Counted from the first letter of the stretch, positions 34,417 to 42,797 are shown. The stretch is 64,000 bases of DNA from Moheibacter sp035515075 (GCA_035515075.1 DATJBZ010000012.1:62001-126000), one strand, 5' to 3'. Numbers and translations are program-made. Notes: generated from the sequence alone by a model not told the origin.

Positions 34417-35028
34417 ATGAGGACTTTTTTAAAATCCCAGATTCGATTGACGAAAAATCAACGAATTGGGATTTTTGTTTTATTGGTCATCTTGTTTGCG
34501 GTGGAAGGATTTGATGTTTTTGTGAATCGTTCTTATGAAGATGCGGCTTTTGAAGAAATGCATTGGGATGAAATTGAGAAATTGGATCAAGTCAAACAGC
34601 CGGAGATAAGGTTGTTGGAAGAAGATGCGTATGCAATTGAAGTTTTGACAGAAGGAGAAAGATCGAAGCGTTCGGTGGCGAAAATCACTTTGTTGGAGGA
34701 AGAAGAAGTTCATGATCGGTCCAATTTAATGCAGTTGACGCCGTTTGATCCGAATCAATTTACCCAAAAAAATTGGGAAAGCATTGGATTTACTTCTTTT
34801 CAAGCAAAGGAAATATTGGCCTATAAAAAACTTTTGGGCGGAGAATTTCGTTCCTTGGATCAATTGAAAAGTTGTGCGGTCATTGGCCAAGAACAATTCG
34901 AGAAAATTGCGCCCTTTCTTTTGTTGGAAAAGAAGCAGCAAGAAAGTAAAACAGAAATGAGATTGCTTGATGAAGAAGATAAAATGCCTGAAAAATCATC
35001 TTCTAGCATTCAAGTATTAGAAGATTGA
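34417..35028 (+). CDS. Membrane-anchored helix-hairpin-helix (ComEA-like) protein
   Basis: 203 aa protein with an N-terminal TM segment (about 18-34, GIFVLLVILFAVEGFDVFV) and one pair of helix-hairpin-helix motifs (about 105-165: FDPNQFTQKNWESIGFTSFQAKEILAYKKLLGGEF ... LKSCAVIGQEQFEKI, split here only for naming). ComEA-type proteins bind DNA without sequence specificity during uptake. No other competence gene is visible, so the uptake role stays open. Confidence 0.72.
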   Translation: MRTFLKSQIRLTKNQRIGIFVLLVILFAVEGFDVFVNRSYEDAAFEEMHWDEIEKLDQVKQPEIRLLEEDAYAIEVLTEGERSKRSVAKITLLEEEEVHDRSNLMQLTPFDPNQFTQKNWESIGFTSFQAKEILAYKKLLGGEFRSLDQLKSCAVIGQEQFEKIAPFLLLEKKQQESKTEMRLLDEEDKMPEKSSSSIQVLED

Positions 35029-35118
35029 TTTCAATTTGATTTGCTAAACTCCATGGCAAACCAAGAAAATCTTTATTTTTTTACTACTTTTGGCACAATC
35101 AAATCAAAAATTGAGAAC

Positions 35119-36261
35119 ATGAATTTTGAAAGAACTGAAAATCTTGAATTTATAGCTGCTTCTGCGCGTGATTTTGCACAACAGCACATTGCGCCCAATA
35201 TGATGGAATGGGACGAATCGCAGCATTTTCCTGTAGAAGTATTTAAGAAAGCGGGTGAGATGGGTTTTATGGGAATTTTGGTTCCTGAAGAACTAGGAGG
35301 AAGCGGCTTGTCATATGATGAGTATGTTGTTATTGTAGATGAAATTTCTCAAGTGGATCCTTCAATTGGTTTGTCGATTGCTGCGCACAATTCTTTGTGT
35401 ACCAATCATATTTTGACTTTCGGAAATGAAGCGCAAAAAAAGAAGTGGATTCCTCAATTGGCGAGTGGAGAAGTGATTGGCGCTTGGGGATTGACCGAGC
35501 ACAATACAGGTTCTGATGCTGGTGGGATGAACACAACGGCCAAGCGGGATGGTGAGGATTGGATCATCAATGGTGCAAAAAACTTCATCACCCATGCCAT
35601 CAGTGGAGATTTGGCGGTAGTGATGACCAGAACAGGTGAGAAGGGGGCGAAAAACAATACCACTGCCTTTGTTTTGGAAAAAGGAATGCCAGGATTTACT
35701 TCAGGAAAGAAAGAAAATAAATTAGGGATGCGTGCTTCTGAAACTGCAGAGTTGATTTTTGATGAAGTACGTGTACCAGACGCCAATCGTTTGGGTGAAG
35801 TCGGAGATGGTTTCAAACAAGCTTTGGCGATTTTGGATGGAGGGCGAATTTCAATTGCCGCATTGAGTTTGGGGATTGCCAAAGGCGCCTACAAGGCAGC
35901 GTTGAAATATGCCAAAGAGCGGCATCAGTTTGGTCAAGCGATTGCGAATTTTCAAGCGATCAATTTTAAATTGGCAGATATGGCAACTGAAATTGAGGCT
36001 TCAGAATTGTTGATTCAAAAAGCATCTTATTTAAAGAACAATCATTTGCCAATGACCACCATCGGTGCGATGGCGAAATGTTTTGCTTCGGAGGCTTGTG
36101 TGCGAATCGCCAACGATGCAGTACAGATTTTTGGTGGTTATGGATACACCAAAGATTTTCCGGCAGAAAAATATTACCGAGATGCGAAGCTTTGTACCAT
36201 TGGTGAAGGAACTACTGAGATACAAAAATTGGTCATCGGTAGAAATATTTTAAAAGATTAA
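35119..36261 (+). CDS. Acyl-CoA dehydrogenase
   Basis: 380 aa FAD enzyme of fatty or branched-chain acyl-CoA oxidation. ATG 35119 (MNFERTENLEFIAASARDF) is the family start; the frame upstream to a TTG at 35041 is an extension. Seen are WGLTEHNTGSDAGGMNTTA (FAD/substrate loop), the central beta domain, and near the C-terminus YRDAKLCTIGEGTTEIQ, which covers the usual catalytic Glu region. A TACTTTTG box at 35085-35092 may drive it. Confidence 0.92.
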   Translation: MNFERTENLEFIAASARDFAQQHIAPNMMEWDESQHFPVEVFKKAGEMGFMGILVPEELGGSGLSYDEYVVIVDEISQVDPSIGLSIAAHNSLCTNHILTFGNEAQKKKWIPQLASGEVIGAWGLTEHNTGSDAGGMNTTAKRDGEDWIINGAKNFITHAISGDLAVVMTRTGEKGAKNNTTAFVLEKGMPGFTSGKKENKLGMRASETAELIFDEVRVPDANRLGEVGDGFKQALAILDGGRISIAALSLGIAKGAYKAALKYAKERHQFGQAIANFQAINFKLADMATEIEASELLIQKASYLKNNHLPMTTIGAMAKCFASEACVRIANDAVQIFGGYGYTKDFPAEKYYRDAKLCTIGEGTTEIQKLVIGRNILKD

Positions 36262-36302
36262 GTTCAACGAAATTGGCTTTTGACTGAAAATAAGCCAAAT
36301 AA

Positions 36303-36333
36303 TTTGTTGGATATAAATATATCGTTATATTTG
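36303..36333 (+). promoter_or_regulatory. Canonical -33/-7 promoter of rpsU
   Basis: TTTG at 36303-36306, exactly 19 bp, then TATATTTG at 36326-36333: a full match to the Bacteroidota housekeeping consensus. The ATG is 22 bp after the box. Confidence 0.85.
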
Positions 36334-36355
36334 CAACCTCAAAATAAGAAGAATT

Positions 36356-36550
36356 ATGTTAATTATACCAGTAAAAGACGGAGAGTCAATTGATAGAGCT
36401 TTAAAAAAATACAAACGTAAATTTGATAGAACGGGTGTGATCCGTCAGTTGAGAAGTCGTCAACAATTTACAAAGCCATCTGTAATTAAAAGACAACAAC
36501 GTCAAAGAGCTGCCTACAAACAAGTTATGTTGAGTAGAGAAGAGGCTTAA
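36356..36550 (+). CDS. rpsU: 30S ribosomal protein bS21
   Basis: 64 aa basic protein with the bS21 pattern (MLIIPVKDGESIDRALKKYKRKF) and R/K-rich tail. In Bacteroidota ribosomes, bS21 helps mask the anti-Shine-Dalgarno end of 16S rRNA. Immediately upstream only AAGAAGAATT is present, with no strong SD, so the SD-based autoregulation reported for rpsU in some Flavobacterium species is not evident here. Confidence 0.95.
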   Translation: MLIIPVKDGESIDRALKKYKRKFDRTGVIRQLRSRQQFTKPSVIKRQQRQRAAYKQVMLSREEA

Positions 36551-36617
36551 TTAAAATTTTGCTGTAAAATAGAGCTGTTTGTCAAGGTTTTTATAACTTT
36601 GGTAAACAGTTTTTTTT

Positions 36618-37511
36618 ATGAGCATACACCAATTTCTTGATTACCTTCGGGTTGAAAAAAAATATGCTGAACTCACGATTCGCGCTTATGGCGATGACCT
36701 GCATGAGTTTCAGCATTTCTTTATCGGCGAAACGGATTCTGAGGAAATAGAAAAAGCGGTAAAAAAACATCTCAGAAATTTTTTGATGGAACTATCAAGC
36801 AGAGGTTTATCTGAGCGGACCATCAACCGCAAAATTAGTTCGCTAAAATCCTATTACAAATATTTATTGAAAATTGGAGCGCTTGAAGTTTCTCCAATGG
36901 TCGGCATTTCCAGTTTGAAGCAGAAGAAGCAAGTTCATCTGCCATTTTCCAATGAGGAGATGAGGCGGTTGTTGGACGGCGTGCAGTGGTTTGCTGATGA
37001 TTTTGAAGGCAGGCGCGATGCAGTGTTATTGGAGCTTTTCTATCAGACAGGCATTCGCAGGGCAGAGTTGATTGCTTTGACTTTGGAGTCTGTGGATTTT
37101 GGGCAAAAACAACTCAAGGTTTTGGGGAAAAGGAACAAGGAAAGACTGTTGCCGTTGGGTGATTCCATGGCATTGAATTTGTTAAATTATATCCAAGAGC
37201 GTTCGGAGTTATTTCCGCAAGCTGGACCAGCACTATTTGTGACCAATAAAGGCAAGCCGATGTATGATAAACTTGTTTATCATATCGTAAATACCTATCT
37301 TAGTCATGTTAGTACGAAAGAGAAAAAAAGCCCTCATATGTTGAGGCATAGTTTCGCTACACATTTGTTGAATGAAGGGGCGGATTTGAATGCAGTCAAA
37401 GATCTTTTGGGGCATTCAAGTTTGGTTTCTACGCAAATTTATACACATGGTAGCATTGATGAATTAAAAAAAGTGTTTAATCAAGCTCATCCAAGAGCAG
37501 AAAAAAAATGA
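36618..37511 (+). CDS. xerC: Tyrosine recombinase, XerC/XerD type
   Basis: 297 aa site-specific recombinase with SAM-like N-domain (about 1-85) and catalytic domain. Catalytic residues are recognisable: R in QTGIRRAEL, K in LGKRNKE, HxxR in HMLRHSFATHLL, H in LGHSSLVST and the nucleophile Y in QIYTHGS. Size is that of Xer proteins that resolve chromosome dimers at dif. It sits 4 bp before hpf; no dif-like site was recognised nearby. XerC versus XerD naming is uncertain. Confidence 0.88.
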   Translation: MSIHQFLDYLRVEKKYAELTIRAYGDDLHEFQHFFIGETDSEEIEKAVKKHLRNFLMELSSRGLSERTINRKISSLKSYYKYLLKIGALEVSPMVGISSLKQKKQVHLPFSNEEMRRLLDGVQWFADDFEGRRDAVLLELFYQTGIRRAELIALTLESVDFGQKQLKVLGKRNKERLLPLGDSMALNLLNYIQERSELFPQAGPALFVTNKGKPMYDKLVYHIVNTYLSHVSTKEKKSPHMLRHSFATHLLNEGADLNAVKDLLGHSSLVSTQIYTHGSIDELKKVFNQAHPRAEKK

Positions 37512-37515
37512 CATT

Positions 37516-37812
37516 ATGACCATTAAATTTCAAACTGTAAATTTCAACGCAAAGCCAGGTTTAGAAGAGTACGTTGAGAAAAAGTTAAGTAAGTTGGAGC
37601 AATATTATGATAAGATCATGGCTGCTCAAGTTTCGATGCGTGTAGAGAACGTTTCTGAGAAGGAAAACAAATTTGTGGACATTCTTTTGGAAGTTCCCGG
37701 AGATGATATCGTGGTGAAGAAATCGGGGCAGTCTTTTGAGGAATGCATTGATTTGTCAGTAGATACATTGAAGAAGTTGGTCATCCGAAAAAAAGAGAAA
37801 AGTAGCATTTGA
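37516..37812 (+). CDS. hpf: Ribosome hibernation promoting factor, short form
   Basis: 98 aa HPF/RaiA-fold protein (MTIKFQTVNFNAKPGLEEYVEKKLSKLE ... KKSGQSFEECIDLSVDTLKKLVIRKKEK, read across the chain). The short length lacks the dimerisation domain of long HPF, so it may inactivate 70S ribosomes without making the 100S dimer by itself. It follows the recombinase by 4 bp and precedes the tRNA operon promoter. Confidence 0.9.
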   Translation: MTIKFQTVNFNAKPGLEEYVEKKLSKLEQYYDKIMAAQVSMRVENVSEKENKFVDILLEVPGDDIVVKKSGQSFEECIDLSVDTLKKLVIRKKEKSSI

Positions 37813-37841
37813 GTAAAAGTGTAAAAATATTTTTACAAAAA

Positions 37842-37872
37842 TTTGGAGAATTGGTAAAACTTCGTACATTTG
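37842..37872 (+). promoter_or_regulatory. Canonical promoter of the tRNA-tuf-secE-nusG operon
   Basis: TTTG at 37842-37845, exactly 19 bp, then TACATTTG at 37865-37872: a full match to TTTG-N19-TAnnTTTG. It lies in the gap after hpf and drives a highly expressed translation operon. Confidence 0.88.
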
Positions 37873-37906
37873 CAGTCCGTTAATCAAAAAAACGGACTGT
37901 TCTTTT
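37873..37906 (+). promoter_or_regulatory. 5'-end stem-loop of the tRNA operon leader
   Basis: CAGTCCGTT and AACGGACTG pair perfectly (9 bp) around a 9-base A-rich loop, then TTCTTTT. The expected start (3-5 nt after the promoter box) falls inside the left arm, leaving at least 6-7 bp at the RNA's very 5' end. It may act as an early terminator, an attenuator or a 5' protective cap. Confidence 0.6.
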
Positions 37907-37922
37907 ACATAGAAAGATAATT

Positions 37923-37996
37923 GCCGGCATAGCTCAGTTGGCCAGAGCAGCTGATTTGTAATCAGCAAGTCGTGGGTTCGAATCCCTCTGCCGGCT
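37923..37996 (+). tRNA. tRNA-Thr (TGT)
   Basis: Acceptor GCCGGCA/TGCCGGC, D stem GCTC/GAGC, anticodon stem GCTGA/TCAGC with loop TTTGTAA (anticodon TGT), and T arm around GGGTTCGAATCCC. No encoded CCA. Confidence 0.94.
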
Positions 37997-38021
37997 CAAA
38001 TGTCTTTTAACGTATAAAAAT

Positions 38022-38103
<82 letters not shown>

Positions 38104-38135
38104 CAAAATCAAGCCTATGGATTAGGCGAGTTTAA

Positions 38136-38208
38136 GCGGGAATAGCTCAATTGGTAGAGCATCAGCCTTCCAAGCTGAATGTTGCGGGTTCGAGTCCCGT
38201 TTCCCGCT
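38136..38208 (+). tRNA. tRNA-Gly (TCC)
   Basis: Acceptor GCGGGAA/TTCCCGC, D stem GCTC/GAGC, anticodon stem TCAGC/GCTGA with loop CTTCCAA (anticodon TCC), and T arm CGGGTTCGAGTCCCG. No encoded CCA. Confidence 0.95.
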
Positions 38209-38217
38209 CAACTTTTG

Positions 38218-38289
38218 GCCGATGTAGCTCAGGGGTAGAGCGCTTCCTTGGTAAGGACGAGGTCACGGGTTCAATTCCCGTCATTGGCT
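38218..38289 (+). tRNA. tRNA-Thr (GGT)
   Basis: Acceptor GCCGATG/CATTGGC (one G-U), D stem GCTC/GAGC, anticodon loop TTGGTAA (anticodon GGT) on a stem with one mismatch, and T arm CGGGTTCAATTCCCG. It lies only 9 bp after tRNA-Gly. No encoded CCA. Confidence 0.92.
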
Positions 38290-38422
38290 CTATGAAAGTG
38301 ATTGAATCACAAAATGAAGAAGAGTCGAAAGGGTAAGAGATGAGATGGTGTTGGGCAAAAAGCTCATCACTTTTTGTGTTGAAATTACATAGAATTAAGT
38401 ATAACTATAGAAATTATTTAAA

Positions 38423-39610
38423 ATGGCAAAGGAAACTTTTAATCGTAATAAGCCGCACTTGAATATCGGTACTATCGGTCACGTTGACCATGGTAAAACT
38501 ACTTTGACTGCAGCTATTACCAAAGTATTAGCTGATGCTGGCTTCTCAGAAGCTAAAGCATACGATCAGATCGATAACGCTCCAGAAGAAAGAGAAAGAG
38601 GTATTACTATCAATACATCTCACGTGGAGTATGAAACAGAAGGGCGTCACTATGCGCACGTTGACTGTCCAGGTCACGCGGATTACGTTAAAAACATGGT
38701 TACTGGTGCTGCACAAATGGATGGTGCTATCTTAGTTGTTGCTGCAACAGATGGTCCTATGCCTCAAACTCGTGAGCACATCTTATTGTGTCGTCAGGTA
38801 AACGTTCCTCGTATCGTTGTTTTCTTGAATAAAGTTGACATGGTAGATGACGCTGAATTGTTAGAGTTGGTAGAAATGGAAGTGAGAGACTTGCTTTCTT
38901 CTTACGAATATGACGGAGACAACACACCAGTTCTTCAAGGTTCTGCATTAGGTGCATTGAACGGAGAGCAAAAATGGGTTGACTCAGTTTTGACTTTGAT
39001 GCAGTCTGTTGACGAGTGGATTGAATTGCCAGTTCGTGACCAAGACAAACCTTTCTTGATGCCAGTTGAGGACGTATTCTCAATTACTGGACGTGGAACT
39101 GTTGCTACAGGTCGTATCGAATCAGGAGTAATTAATACTGGTGACGGTGTTGACATCGTAGGTATGGGAGAAGAGAAATTGACTTCTACAATTACTGGGG
39201 TGGAAATGTTCCGTAAGATTTTGGATAGAGGAGAAGCTGGAGACAACGTAGGATTGTTGTTGAGAGGAATTGAGAAATCTGATATCCGTCGTGGAATGGT
39301 GATCGTTAAAACTGGTTCAGTTAAACCTCACAAAAAATTCAAAGCAGAAGTTTATATCTTGACAAAAGAAGAAGGAGGTCGTCACACACCTTTCCATAAC
39401 AACTACCGTCCTCAGTTCTACGTACGTACGACTGACGTAACTGGAGAAATCCAATTACCAGAAGGAGTTGAAATGGTATTGCCAGGTGATAACTTGACCA
39501 TTACTGTTGACTTGTTGCAACCAATTGCATTGAACGAAGGACTTCGTTTCGCTATCCGTGAAGGAGGTAGAACAGTTGGTGCTGGTCAGGTAACTGAAAT
39601 CCTTGAATAA
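38423..39610 (+). CDS. tuf: Elongation factor Tu
   Basis: 395 aa GTPase that brings aminoacyl-tRNA to the ribosome. G1 is GHVDHGKTTL (residues 19-28), G3 DCPGHADYVKN, G4 NKVDMVDDAE and G5 GSALGAL; the beta-barrel domains follow to GRTVGAGQVTEILE. Codon choice (GTT, GGT, CGT, ACT) is visibly more biased than in neighbouring genes, as expected for high expression. The ATG is preceded by an A-rich stretch with no SD. It sits between the tRNA cluster and tRNA-Trp/secE/nusG. Confidence 0.97.
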   Translation: MAKETFNRNKPHLNIGTIGHVDHGKTTLTAAITKVLADAGFSEAKAYDQIDNAPEERERGITINTSHVEYETEGRHYAHVDCPGHADYVKNMVTGAAQMDGAILVVAATDGPMPQTREHILLCRQVNVPRIVVFLNKVDMVDDAELLELVEMEVRDLLSSYEYDGDNTPVLQGSALGALNGEQKWVDSVLTLMQSVDEWIELPVRDQDKPFLMPVEDVFSITGRGTVATGRIESGVINTGDGVDIVGMGEEKLTSTITGVEMFRKILDRGEAGDNVGLLLRGIEKSDIRRGMVIVKTGSVKPHKKFKAEVYILTKEEGGRHTPFHNNYRPQFYVRTTDVTGEIQLPEGVEMVLPGDNLTITVDLLQPIALNEGLRFAIREGGRTVGAGQVTEILE

Positions 39611-39635
39611 GTCTTAGATTTATCAATATAAAAGA

Positions 39636-39676
39636 AAAGGTGTTTTCGGTTTTCGGATTCGAAAGCACCTTCTTTG
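39636..39676 (+). terminator. Hairpin between tuf and tRNA-Trp
   Basis: AAAGGTGTTTTCG and CGAAAGCACCTT pair (one G-U) around an 11-base loop, followed by TCTTTG. The T tract is weak, so this may be a partial terminator or processing site that lowers tRNA-Trp/secE/nusG relative to tuf. Confidence 0.5.
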
Positions 39677-39680
39677 AAAT

Positions 39681-39752
39681 ACGGGCATAGTATAATGGTT
39701 AGTATCGCGGTCTCCAAAACCGCTGGTCAGGGTTCGAATCCTTGTGCCCGTG
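39681..39752 (+). tRNA. tRNA-Trp (CCA)
   Basis: Acceptor ACGGGCA/TGCCCGT, anticodon stem GCGGT/ACCGC with loop CTCCAAA (anticodon CCA), and T arm CAGGGTTCGAATCCTTG. The discriminator is G; CCA is not encoded. It lies 15 bp upstream of secE, the usual tuf-trpT-secE order. Confidence 0.95.
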
Positions 39753-39767
39753 CAATCGATAGAAATT

Positions 39768-39962
39768 ATGAAGTTAAAAGAATATATTAAAGATTCATTT
39801 TACGAATTTAAAGATCATGTTACTTGGCCAGCTTGGGCAAGTTTGCAACAAGACACGATTATTGTAGCAATCGCTACGGTTATCTTGGCTTTGTTTTTAT
39901 ATGCAGTGGATTCTTTATTTGGTAATTTTATAATTAAAAATATTTTTGAATTACTTAGGTAA
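39768..39962 (+). CDS. secE: Preprotein translocase subunit SecE
   Basis: 64 aa single-TM subunit that clamps SecY. ATG 39768 (MKLKEYIKDSFYEFKDHVTWPAWASL) is chosen; the longer frame starts within tRNA-Trp. The family motif EFxxxVTWPxxxxL precedes the TM helix (TIIVAIATVILALFLYAVD). nusG follows after 29 bp. Confidence 0.94.
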   Translation: MKLKEYIKDSFYEFKDHVTWPAWASLQQDTIIVAIATVILALFLYAVDSLFGNFIIKNIFELLR

Positions 39963-39991
39963 GCCTTGTAATTTGAAAAGAAAATTGGATT

Positions 39992-40537
39992 ATGAGTGAT
40001 AAAAAATGGTACGTTCTGAAAACCGTTAGTGGTCAGGAAGTGAAGATTAAGAAGTATATTGAAAACGAAATTCAGTACCATAAGTTAGAGGATTTCGTAG
40101 GACAAGTAGTTGTTCCTATGGAGAAGGTTGTCCAAATCCGTAATGGTAAGCGTGTACAAAAAGAAAAAGTACACTATCCAGGGTATGTGATGATCGAAGC
40201 CATTTTGGCAGGAGAAGTGCCTCACATCATTCGAAGCATTCCTGGTGTGATCAGCTTCTTAAGCGCGACGAAAGGGGGAGATCCTGTGCCTATGAGAGCT
40301 TCTGAGGTCAATAGAATGTTGGGTAGAGTGGATGAATTGGCTGAGTCTGATGAGAACATGATCCACATTCCTTATTTAGTAGGAGAAACCGTCAAAGTGA
40401 TCGACGGACCTTTCAATGGTTTCAACGGAACAATTGAGAAAATCAACGAGGACAAACGTAAATTGGAAGTAATGGTGTTGATTTTCGGAAGAAAAACACC
40501 GCTTGAACTTTCTTTTATGCAAGTAGAAAAAGTCTAG
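39992..40537 (+). CDS. nusG: Transcription termination/antitermination factor NusG
   Basis: 181 aa protein with NGN domain (WYVLKTVSGQEVKIKKYIE; KVHYPGYVMIE) and a C-terminal KOW domain (GETVKVIDGPFNGFNGTIEKIN). It binds RNA polymerase and couples it to Rho or ribosomes. In most bacteria rplK follows; here a terminator and a convergent glutamine synthetase gene follow instead. Confidence 0.96.
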   Translation: MSDKKWYVLKTVSGQEVKIKKYIENEIQYHKLEDFVGQVVVPMEKVVQIRNGKRVQKEKVHYPGYVMIEAILAGEVPHIIRSIPGVISFLSATKGGDPVPMRASEVNRMLGRVDELAESDENMIHIPYLVGETVKVIDGPFNGFNGTIEKINEDKRKLEVMVLIFGRKTPLELSFMQVEKV

Positions 40538-40553
40538 AAACTTACAGATAAAA

Positions 40554-40590
40554 CAAAAAATCCCATTCATCATTGAGTGGGATTTTTTTA
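40554..40590. terminator. Bidirectional terminator after nusG
   Basis: AAAAAATCCCATTCA and TGAGTGGGATTTTTTT form a stem with a three-base loop and T/A tails on both strands. It separates nusG from the convergent glutamine synthetase gene and ends the operon before any rplK. Confidence 0.88.
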
Positions 40591-40610
40591 TGCTTAAACT
40601 TTTTTATTGA

Positions 40611-42797
40611 TTATTTTGTAAATAATAACTCACGGTATTTTACCAAAGGCCAAATCTCATCGTCGACCATCATTTCCAGTTCATCCACATACGTACGCAA
40701 AGTATCAAATATTGGTTTTACTTCATTTGCATAAGTATTCGCCATTTCTTGTGAATTTAGGATGGCTTTCGAGCGATTCATTTGTTCCAACAATTCATCC
40801 ACAGAAACTTTGATGCCTGTGATGCCTTCAGAAATTCTACGGATCAGATCCATTTGCTCTTTGGCGAGTTGTTGAAATTCATCTGCTTCAAAAATTTCTT
40901 TCAAACCTTGTACATTTCGGATCAACTTGTTTTGGTACAAAATGGCGGTTGGAATGATATGGTTTCTAGCCAAATCTGCCAATACTTGTGCTTCGATATC
41001 GATCAATGCACAATATTTGTTCAGCTTTAATTCATTTCTCGCTTCAATTTCAACTTGGCTCAACACAGCATTGTCGATGAACAAATCCATGAATTTCTTT
41101 TCTAATTCAACTTTCAAAGCTTCGGGCGTCGTTCTTAAATTTCTTAAACCTCGTTTGGCTGCTTCTTTTTCCCAAGAATCACTGTAGCCGTCACCTTCAA
41201 ATAAAACTTGTTTGGAAGTCTTGATGTAATCGCGCAAAACGTTGAACAATGCTTCATCTTTTTTCAATCCTTTTGCAATGAGCGCATCGACTTCTTTTTT
41301 GAAAGCTTTCAATTGGTGTGCAACGATGGTATTCAAAACCATCATCGGCTCAGCACAGTTCGCAGAAGAACCTACAGCACGAAATTCAAATTTATTTCCA
41401 GTAAACGCAAAAGGCGAAGTCCGGTTTCTATCGGTATTGTCCAGCAAGATTTCTGGTATTTTCCCGACGATATTCAATTTTAAATCTGTCTTTTCATCTG
41501 GAGAAAGCTTTCCTTTCTTTACTTTTTCCAATTCATCCAAAACCGCTGACAATTGTGAGCCGATGAAAATTGAAATGATGGCTGGTGGGGCTTCATGTGC
41601 GCCCAATCGATGGTCATTGCTCGCTGTAGCAATGGAACTTCTCAAAATATCGCCATATTCACTCACTGCTTTGATAGTGTTGATGAAAAAGGTTAAAAAT
41701 TGTAAATTCTTTTTTGGGTTTTTTCCCGGACTCAGTAAGTTTTCACCGCGATCAGTACTCAAGGACCAATTGTTGTGTTTTCCAGAACCATTGACGCCTA
41801 CAAAAGGCTTTTCGTGCAAAAGTACTCTGAAATGGTGTTTTTTGGCAATTCTTGCCATCACATCCATCAACAAGGAATTGTGGTCCACCGCTTGGTTGGC
41901 TTCCTCAAAAATCGGTGCGCATTCAAATTGGTTGGGAGCCGTTTCGTTGTGTCGAGTTTTGACTGGAATGCCCAATTTCAAAGATTCCACTTCCAATTCT
42001 TGCATGAAACGAATTACCCGCAAGGAAATGGAGCCAAAATAATGGTCACCCAATTGTTGTCCTTTTGCGGCCGAATGCCCCAATAAAGTTCTGCCTGTCA
42101 ATTGCAAATCAGGGCGTGCGTTGAACAAAGCTGCATCGACTAAAAAATACTCTTGTTCCCAACCTAAGGTCGAATACACTTTGTTGACATTGCGGTCAAA
42201 ATAACGGGCAACGTCTGTTGCTGCTTCATCCACAGCTTGCAATGCACGCAACAAAGGCGTTTTGTAATCCAAGGTTTCGCCTGTATAGGAGATGAACACG
42301 GATGGGATGCACAAGGTGGTGTCGATGATGAAGGCAGAAGAGGTTGGATCCCATGCCGAATAGCCACGCGCTTCAAATGTATTTCGGATGCCGCCACTCG
42401 GAAAACTTGAGGCATCAGGTTCTTGTTGCACCAACATGGAACCGTTGAACTGTTCGATGGCATTGCCATTTTCTGTGGTGTTAAAAAATGCATCGTGCTT
42501 TTCTGCGGTCGTTCCTGTTAGCGGTTGAAACCAATGGGTATAATGTGTAGCGCCTTTTGATAAGGCCCATTCCTTCATGGCTGAAGAAACTTGGTCAGCG
42601 ATTTCTCTGGGGATTTTTTCTCCTTTTTCTTTGGCAGCAACGATGTATTTGTACGCACTTTTGGTCAAATACTCTTGCATGGTTTCGTCTGAGAAAACAT
42701 TTTGATTGTACAATTTAGAAAGTCGACTGGGGATTTCTACTGCAATAGGTTCTCGTTTGATGGCTTCTTTCAAAGCATGAAATCTAAGTTTAGACAT
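40611..42797 (-). CDS. glnN: Glutamine synthetase type III
   Basis: 728 aa GSIII enzyme, making glutamine from glutamate and ammonia. Length and the motifs LGWEQEYFLVD, KTRHNETAPNQFECAP, HEKPFVGVNGSGKHNNWSL and the FRAVGSSANCAEP loop identify the class III family common in Bacteroidota. It is monocistronic between two terminators. A TAATTTTG box on the minus strand (42828-42835) is the likely promoter; an ACCCCT...AGGGGT inverted repeat lies at its -33 region. Confidence 0.94.
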   Translation of the reverse strand: MSKLRFHALKEAIKREPIAVEIPSRLSKLYNQNVFSDETMQEYLTKSAYKYIVAAKEKGEKIPREIADQVSSAMKEWALSKGATHYTHWFQPLTGTTAEKHDAFFNTTENGNAIEQFNGSMLVQQEPDASSFPSGGIRNTFEARGYSAWDPTSSAFIIDTTLCIPSVFISYTGETLDYKTPLLRALQAVDEAATDVARYFDRNVNKVYSTLGWEQEYFLVDAALFNARPDLQLTGRTLLGHSAAKGQQLGDHYFGSISLRVIRFMQELEVESLKLGIPVKTRHNETAPNQFECAPIFEEANQAVDHNSLLMDVMARIAKKHHFRVLLHEKPFVGVNGSGKHNNWSLSTDRGENLLSPGKNPKKNLQFLTFFINTIKAVSEYGDILRSSIATASNDHRLGAHEAPPAIISIFIGSQLSAVLDELEKVKKGKLSPDEKTDLKLNIVGKIPEILLDNTDRNRTSPFAFTGNKFEFRAVGSSANCAEPMMVLNTIVAHQLKAFKKEVDALIAKGLKKDEALFNVLRDYIKTSKQVLFEGDGYSDSWEKEAAKRGLRNLRTTPEALKVELEKKFMDLFIDNAVLSQVEIEARNELKLNKYCALIDIEAQVLADLARNHIIPTAILYQNKLIRNVQGLKEIFEADEFQQLAKEQMDLIRRISEGITGIKVSVDELLEQMNRSKAILNSQEMANTYANEVKPIFDTLRTYVDELEMMVDDEIWPLVKYRELLFTK

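Noticed and set aside
37873..37906. Site of chromosome dimer resolution (dif) near the Xer-type gene
   Set aside because: The inverted repeat is at a promoter and lacks the 11-6-11 arm layout and known dif core.
37842..37916. Possible riboswitch or T-box ahead of the tRNA cluster
   Set aside because: Only a short hairpin is present; no T-box core or aptamer elements can be found.
41242..42042. 266-codon plus-strand frame inside glutamine synthetase III
   Set aside because: Antisense shadow of a well-defined gene; no motif or promoter.
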